A DNA stretch of 64,000 bases from Hydrangea macrophylla (taxonomy: Eukaryota; Streptophyta; Magnoliopsida; Cornales; Hydrangeaceae). Location: positions 54,166,850 to 54,230,849 of the forward strand of contig CM066991.1 of the NCBI GenBank assembly GCA_033977485.1. The letters are read 5' to 3'. The notes under the pieces were generated by a model that saw only the letters and a list, made by a program, of their open reading frames with translations, searched no databases and was not told the origin of the DNA. Each line of letters begins with the position of its first letter. Within the stretch, counting starts at the first letter, position 1. Made by a program: the position numbers and the translations under genes. Shown in pieces: positions 58,877-64,000 of this stretch.

Positions 58877-60115
58877 CAAATTAGCAGTTATCCCTCTAGC
58901 AGTTGTCCGTATAATTGGGTTAGTTAACAGGTACCAAGTGCTTTGATCAACATCCAGGCCCAGTTATCAGTCAACCTTAGCCAGGCCAACCAGCAGTCAA
59001 TACCTGGTTAATGACCCATTTGCTACCAAGCCCATTCAAACAATAGTTAACAGGCCCGCACAAGCCCCCAGAACAGATTATGTAGTAAAACCCAACCCAG
59101 TTCACCTATTTTGGATTGAGCCACACCAGAGTCATTACAAAAACGCAGTTGATTTAGTCAAACTATCCTTCCCCACAGGATGACATTTCATTCCCAAAAG
59201 TCCAGAAAAATCCCTTAGGTTTTACAGAGATATTTTATACTCTACCGAGTCAATTTTTGTCAAACATTACTGAAGATGATGAGTCAATTCCTGAGTCACA
59301 AAGAAAGATTTTATTTCACCAGTTGTATATTAAAAAGATTATTTCTAGTAAAGAATGGGGTTCCCACCCATGCATCCTCAAGTCACTACCCAACCATACT
59401 CAATATAATTATTTTGATTATATTGATGCCTGGTTCTATGTCTTCCTCCACCAAAATGAAACATTTTCCCATTCATGGTATGTCAATTTTGACACAAAGT
59501 TCAAAAGTCAGCTCCCTACCTGGTTCCTCCAGTGGTGGTCCCGCCATGGTCCCATGCCAGACTTACTCCCAAATGATCTTCAAAAAAATGGTCAAATACT
59601 TCTCCAATAAGTATACAATAAGTGAACACAATACCCAGTTTCCCATTCTACTCATATTCACAAGTAAATATAAAGTGCCATGGATTTTGAAATGGCAATA
59701 TCAAATTCAGAGTAACACTGTCCAGAAACAATATTCAGTCAAATGGTGGGATAAATTTGGTCACCACCGAATTATTAAACAAGTAAATATTGAATTCCCA
59801 CCAGTCAGCAGTCCCCCTGCTCCAATCACAGGCCCCATGGCCAAGTGCTCGATTACAGGCCCAGGCCCCATGGCCAATTGCTCAATCACAGGCCCCAAAG
59901 ATAAGTCAACCTCCAAATCCAAGTCAAGTTCCAAACCAACAAATGCACAGTTAATGGCTATGGCCCAACAGATACTAGCTCAAGTCAGTCAAAATGATCA
60001 AGATAACAGCATTCACAGTTCAGAAGGATCCTGCTCTGTTGCACAGCCTTTTGATCCTTATTTTAGTTCAGCATATCAAGATGCTCAAAACCCCTATGAA
60101 GAGAGTCAGGAATAA
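58849..60115 (+). pseudogene. EPRV copy C second ORF, broken
   Basis: ATG at 58849 overlaps the end of the polyprotein by 28 bases. Lesions: TGA near 58942-58944 (Gly codon elsewhere), TGA near 59181 (Trp in copy B; the same TGA is in copy A), a 2-base loss near 59266, and a further shift near 59585. The remaining frames show DYIDAW, HSWYVNFD, WSRHGPMPDLLP and KWWDKF motifs, then ITGPMAKCS repeats and the ending NPYEESQE. Unknown function; position fits the ORF2 of florendovirus-like EPRVs. Confidence 0.82.
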
Positions 60116-60400
60116 TTGAGCATCTAATGTTTTTGAGTAAAAAGGACAGTATCAACCATGGTTAATGCAAAAGTTTCTCGATGAAACTCCCATTAACATT
60201 GGTTAAAACTATAGTTAAAAAGACAAGTCAAATCAACCTTTCGGCCACAGTAACCGACAGGCTTTTTCAGATTCCGCGTGATTAAATAGTAACAGACAGA
60301 ACGCTATTTACCCACAGTAACTCCATGTGAAGAGCCAGTTATCCAAAAGTACTTTACAGCTCATTGCCCATTCACGAGCTCAACAGGACATTTGGAAGGC

Positions 60401-60408
60401 TATAAGTA
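60401..60408 (+). promoter_or_regulatory. EPRV TATA box
   Basis: TATAAGTA, conserved in the minus-arm copy at 4231-4238, about 310 bases before the primer site. Confidence 0.65.
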
Positions 60409-60714
60409 AACCCCTCAGCATCCAGTTACAGGCAGAACTTCCTTGCAGAGTTTTCTTTAAGACTTTTCTTGAGAACTTTCAGAGAGTTTTCTTTTGAGTG
60501 AACGTGAGATTCCTTTGAGAAATTCTCATCTACTTTCTGTAATAACTCAGTTCATAGTTTGTAATACTTGATGTGTACACTGAGCACTTCAGTGATTCAT
60601 TCCCAGTAATCCAATCTGTAAATTTCAGTTATTTATTGTCTACTTTATTTATCTGTGTCTTTCTTCTTCAGTCTTTGCTACTCTGATCATTAATTTAATG
60701 TTTGCTTCCCCCAC

Positions 60715-60727
60715 TAGTATCAGAGCC
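60715..60727 (+). other. EPRV primer binding site (tRNA iMet), copy D leader
   Basis: TAGTATCAGAGCC; one mismatch (A for G) from the consensus, the same as at 33769-33781. Confidence 0.8.
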
Positions 60728-60985
60728 AAGACCCCGTTGGTGTGTTTGTTCTTGTAGTCATTCCCTCTTTCTGTGTTTTTGATTTTCAAAATTCTTTTTC
60801 AAAAGATATTTTCAAAAGACCACTTTGGCAGAGAGACCACCTGATTAGGATCCTACCAAACAGTAAGGCCTGCAGAAGGGAGCGTAAGACGGGCGTGAAC
60901 GGAGGACAAAGGGTATGAGTCTTCTTAGGTATGTGTCTGCTGGATATCTTAGATTAAGTATTTTGTTTTGATTAAACCTCTTAAG

Positions 60986-63900
60986 ATGGATAGACTATTT
61001 AGATCAAATTCAGCAATAGGTTCTAGCTCTAGAACCTCTTATCCCACTTTACCAGACATAATTAATGAAGAAGAACATAGGTATGAAGAAGTCAACCAAG
61101 ATTATAGTGATTGGACCATCCCTAAGATTTCCACTAGAGAAATTTACAAGTCAACTTTCCTTAGTTTTAGAACTGATTATAATGTAAAAACTGTAGAAAA
61201 AACTTATAGTATTAACAAAGAACATGGAAGATGTCAACTCATTAGTAAAGTGTCAACTAGAAAACACAGATCCGATGGTTACAACTTCATTCACATAGGG
61301 TTAATACAAGTTGCAGTTAAACCACTTAATATTAAAGGAATAAATTCTTCAATTTTATTATGTCTTAGAGATGCTAGATTTTTAAATTTTAGTACTAGTA
61401 TAATGGGAATTATGGAGTCCAGTCTTCATGATGGACCAGTTCATTTTAATTGTTTCCCCGACTTTACCATAAGTCTTAGTGACCCCCACTTGTTAAAAGC
61501 TTTGACATTAAATATTAAAACTGCTGGTGAAATAACTAATATGCATAGTGGTTCACAAGCTCTTGCTTTAATTTATAGAATTTATTATAAATGTATTCGA
61601 AGTAATCTTAATGTTCATGATTTAATTAAAAGTCCTAAAAATCAAACTTTACGTATGTTAGGTAGTTCTGAACATGCTAACATCCAAATTCCTAAGACTA
61701 TTCTGTGGAAGGATATAGAGTTACCCAGTTGTTGGATTTTAGAAAATGAAAATCATTCTAGTAATTTCCAAAATAATGATACAGTCAATTTAGATCCTGT
61801 ACAACAATTCAATGATGGAAAAGTTAGAATCAGTTTTGATGAACAACGAGTTAGGACATCTCCTTTAAAAATTAGAGATTTTGATTCTAAGTCTTCTAGA
61901 TCAAGTACATCTTGTATTCCTGATAGGACTACAACAGTTAGAAAAGATAAAGATCTCCTCAATGAAATAGATGCTAAGTTAAAAGGTATTAAAACCACAG
62001 CCCAAGTTAGTAATCCTTGTTACAAAATACCAAGTGAAGATAGTTATCCTACTTCTCCTACTCAAACAGATTTTGAAGGTCCTAGTAAAGATTTATTCAC
62101 TATGAGTAAATATTTTGAGATTGATATGGAATACTTAGCCAAAGAATATAATTCACCCATTAATGATACTTATAGAGTCAATTATCGAATTATTTATAGT
62201 GAAGATGAGAGAAAATCTATTGTAAAAGCTTGGAAAAAAATACATGAAGTTAAAAGAAATATACATTTCTTTGCATATTTGGAAAATTATCATGATACCA
62301 TAGATTTCTCTGTCAAGAAAAGAAAAATCAAAAAAGAGTATAGTAAACCCCAAAGATCACTACGTAGCAAAAAACCAAAGGACAATGGTAGTTTGTCCCA
62401 TTCAAGGCTTAGTAAGTTTATAAAAAATAGTAACCCGTCTATTCCTGAGTCTATAGAAGAAAATAGAAAGACTAGGAAGCCAAATGATGACAAGAGTGCC
62501 AAAGGAAATGGTAGCTCATCCCATAAGGCATCTCGTAGTAAAGATCATAAAATGTTAAAAGGCAATAGTAACATCACATGCAAAGAATACAACAATCAGG
62601 TTAGTAGCCAAGAATTGTTCCCTAGGGATATAGGAGAATCTAACCTACCCCATGAACAAGAACCTATAGACACCGATTCTACCAAAGAGTCAAAACTAGA
62701 CAACAACTACCCATCCCTTAATAGTGAACAATCTAGCAGGATAAATGTTTTATCTAAGAAAAGTGAACAAGAAAATTTATTGGTCGATTTAATTAGTAAA
62801 ATAGATGATGAAGACTTAAAATCAACATATCTAAATAAGCTTAGAACACTGTTAACCAAACAGGAAGAAGCTAGTAAAAACAATCATCCCACAGTTAGTC
62901 TTGTTAAAACACTTGAAAGATTTAATAAACCCAAAAAAGAACTTACAGTTCAGGATTTACAAGTTGAAATCAAGCAAGTTAAAGATGACATAAAAAAACT
63001 TACAAAATCAAGTTGCTAAGTTTGACAAAAACCACAGTAATGAAGATACTTCCCTTAGTGAAGATTCTAGTAGTGAAGATACTTCCCCTAGTCCCCAGAA
63101 TTCTCCTAGAAAAATAGAACAACCCAGTTTGCTTCAAGTTATGAATAAAATACATCTACAAAAATGGCATTGCAATGTTAAAATAATAGTAAACAAATAA
63201 TTAGAAATAGAAACTATAGCACTAATAGATTCAGGAGTTGATCTTAATTGCATTCAAGAAGGATTAATTCCAACCAAATATTATGTAAAAACCAGTGAAC
63301 GTCTTAGTTCTGCTAATGGTAGTCAAATGCAAATTGAATATAAGTTACCTAGTGCACACGTGTGCCAAAACAATGTTTTTTTTTAAAACACCATTTGTTC
63401 TGATTAAAAACATGACTGATAAAGTAATTTTAGGAATACCATTTCTATGCCTACTCTACCCATTTACTACTAATAATGATGGATTAACCACTAACGCATG
63501 TGGACAAAAGGTCCAATTTAAGTTCCTCACTAAGCCATTACTTAGAGATTTAAAACAGTTAAAAGACCAATCAATTTTTAAAAATAAAAAAATTCTTTAC
63601 TGTAAAACTTTACATCTAAGGTCTTTACAAGAAGAATTTAGACATGTAAAAATTGAGAATCAGTTAACCAATAAATCACTTCAAATCAAGATAGAAGACT
63701 TTAGGTCTAGAATCATTAGTAATATATGTGCAGATTTACCTAATGCCTTTTGGTATAGGAAAAGGCCTATAGTTACCCTTCCTTATGTCAAAGACTTTAA
63801 TGAGTCCAATATCCCTACCAAAGCTAGACCTATTCAAATGAGTCAAGAAGACATGGAATTATGTAAACGAGAAATTGATGAATTATTAAATAAAATATTA

Positions 63901-64000
63901 ATTCGTAAAAGTAAGTCACCTTGGTCTTGCCCTGCTTTTTATGTTAGAAAAAATGCTGAGATAGAAAGAGGAACACCAAGCCTAGTTATCAATTACAAAC
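60986..64000 (+). pseudogene. EPRV copy D polyprotein, runs off window
   Basis: Open from ATG 60986 to about 63000: movement-protein region, conserved HFFAYLENYHD segment, Lys/Ser linker and coiled coil, as in copy C. Breaks: one extra A in a run near 62990-62998 shifts the frame to a stop at 63017-63019; TAA near 63197-63199 (GAA in the others); an expanded T run near 63376-63385. Protease motif (DSGVDLNC, with Val for the usual Ala) at about 63229-63252 and the beginning of RT (RKSKSPWSCPAFYV) follow, and the window ends in RT. The unit is therefore longer than shown. Confidence 0.87.

Larger units (their letters stand above)
60116..60985 (+). promoter_or_regulatory. EPRV intergenic region, promoter and leader between copies C and D
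   Basis: Joins copy C head-to-tail to copy D. It contains a nested stem-loop at 60153-60204, TATA box TATAAGTA at 60401-60408, a likely start of transcription about 30 bases on, a T-rich leader, and primer site TAGTATCAGAGCC (60715-60727). The copy D polyprotein ATG is at 60986. A complete unit such as this would be needed for a terminally redundant genomic RNA from tandem copies; activity is not shown. Confidence 0.8.

Overview
The window is plant nuclear DNA, most likely from a flowering plant (eudicot probable, species not determinable), and consists almost entirely of nested repeats. The evidence is three plant-type Ty3/gypsy LTR retrotransposons with 5-bp target-site duplications (TSDs), a solo LTR inside one of them, and copies of an endogenous pararetrovirus (EPRV, Caulimoviridae-like). 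I see no ordinary host gene, rRNA, tRNA or CRISPR. The only host-type gene is a plant-mobile-domain (PMD) gene carried antisense inside a retrotransposon.

Layout. 1-1386: truncated Athila LTR. 1387-1783: unclassified piece with six phased GGTCAA repeats. 1784-21100: EPRV array on the minus strand (partial copy A, then copy B), with copy B split by an Athila element at 7086-18083 (TSD CTCAT). 21101-33480: non-autonomous, LARD-like chromovirus derivative (TSD CAAAG) whose 3' LTR holds a 2.1-kb solo LTR at 29892-32007 (TSD GGTGG). 33486-64000: EPRV array on the plus strand (copy C, then copy D, which runs off the window), with copy C split by a 20.7-kb Tat-lineage element at 35925-56609 (TSD GGAAG). 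The two EPRV arms point away from each other, so the locus is an inverted, head-to-head viral array later hit by transposons.

How the parts work. The EPRV unit has one long polyprotein (30K-type movement protein, basic linker, aspartic protease, reverse transcriptase, RNase H) and a second ORF starting at its stop, followed by an intergenic promoter (TATA) and an initiator-Met-tRNA primer site. All copies carry stops, frameshifts or insertions. Athila has gag and pol, but its reading frame is broken and its integrase has Lys for the catalytic Glu. Tat is the youngest insertion: I found two differences between its 3495-bp LTRs. Its gag and pro-pol lie in one frame separated by a single UAG. 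It carries two RNase H domains and, between pol and the 3' LTR, an antisense six-exon PMD gene (predicted 581 aa) with all splice sites consensus, then three tandem-repeat families.

Relative order read from nesting and LTR divergence: EPRV array first; LARD-like element and Athila later (order between them not set by nesting); solo-LTR parent after the LARD-like element; Tat last. Most attractive for follow-up: the apparently intact antisense PMD gene, the fold-back EPRV junctions at the tRNA primer site, a triple hairpin carrying the Tat polypurine-like motif, and unrelated LTRs with arrays of short CpG-containing palindromes.
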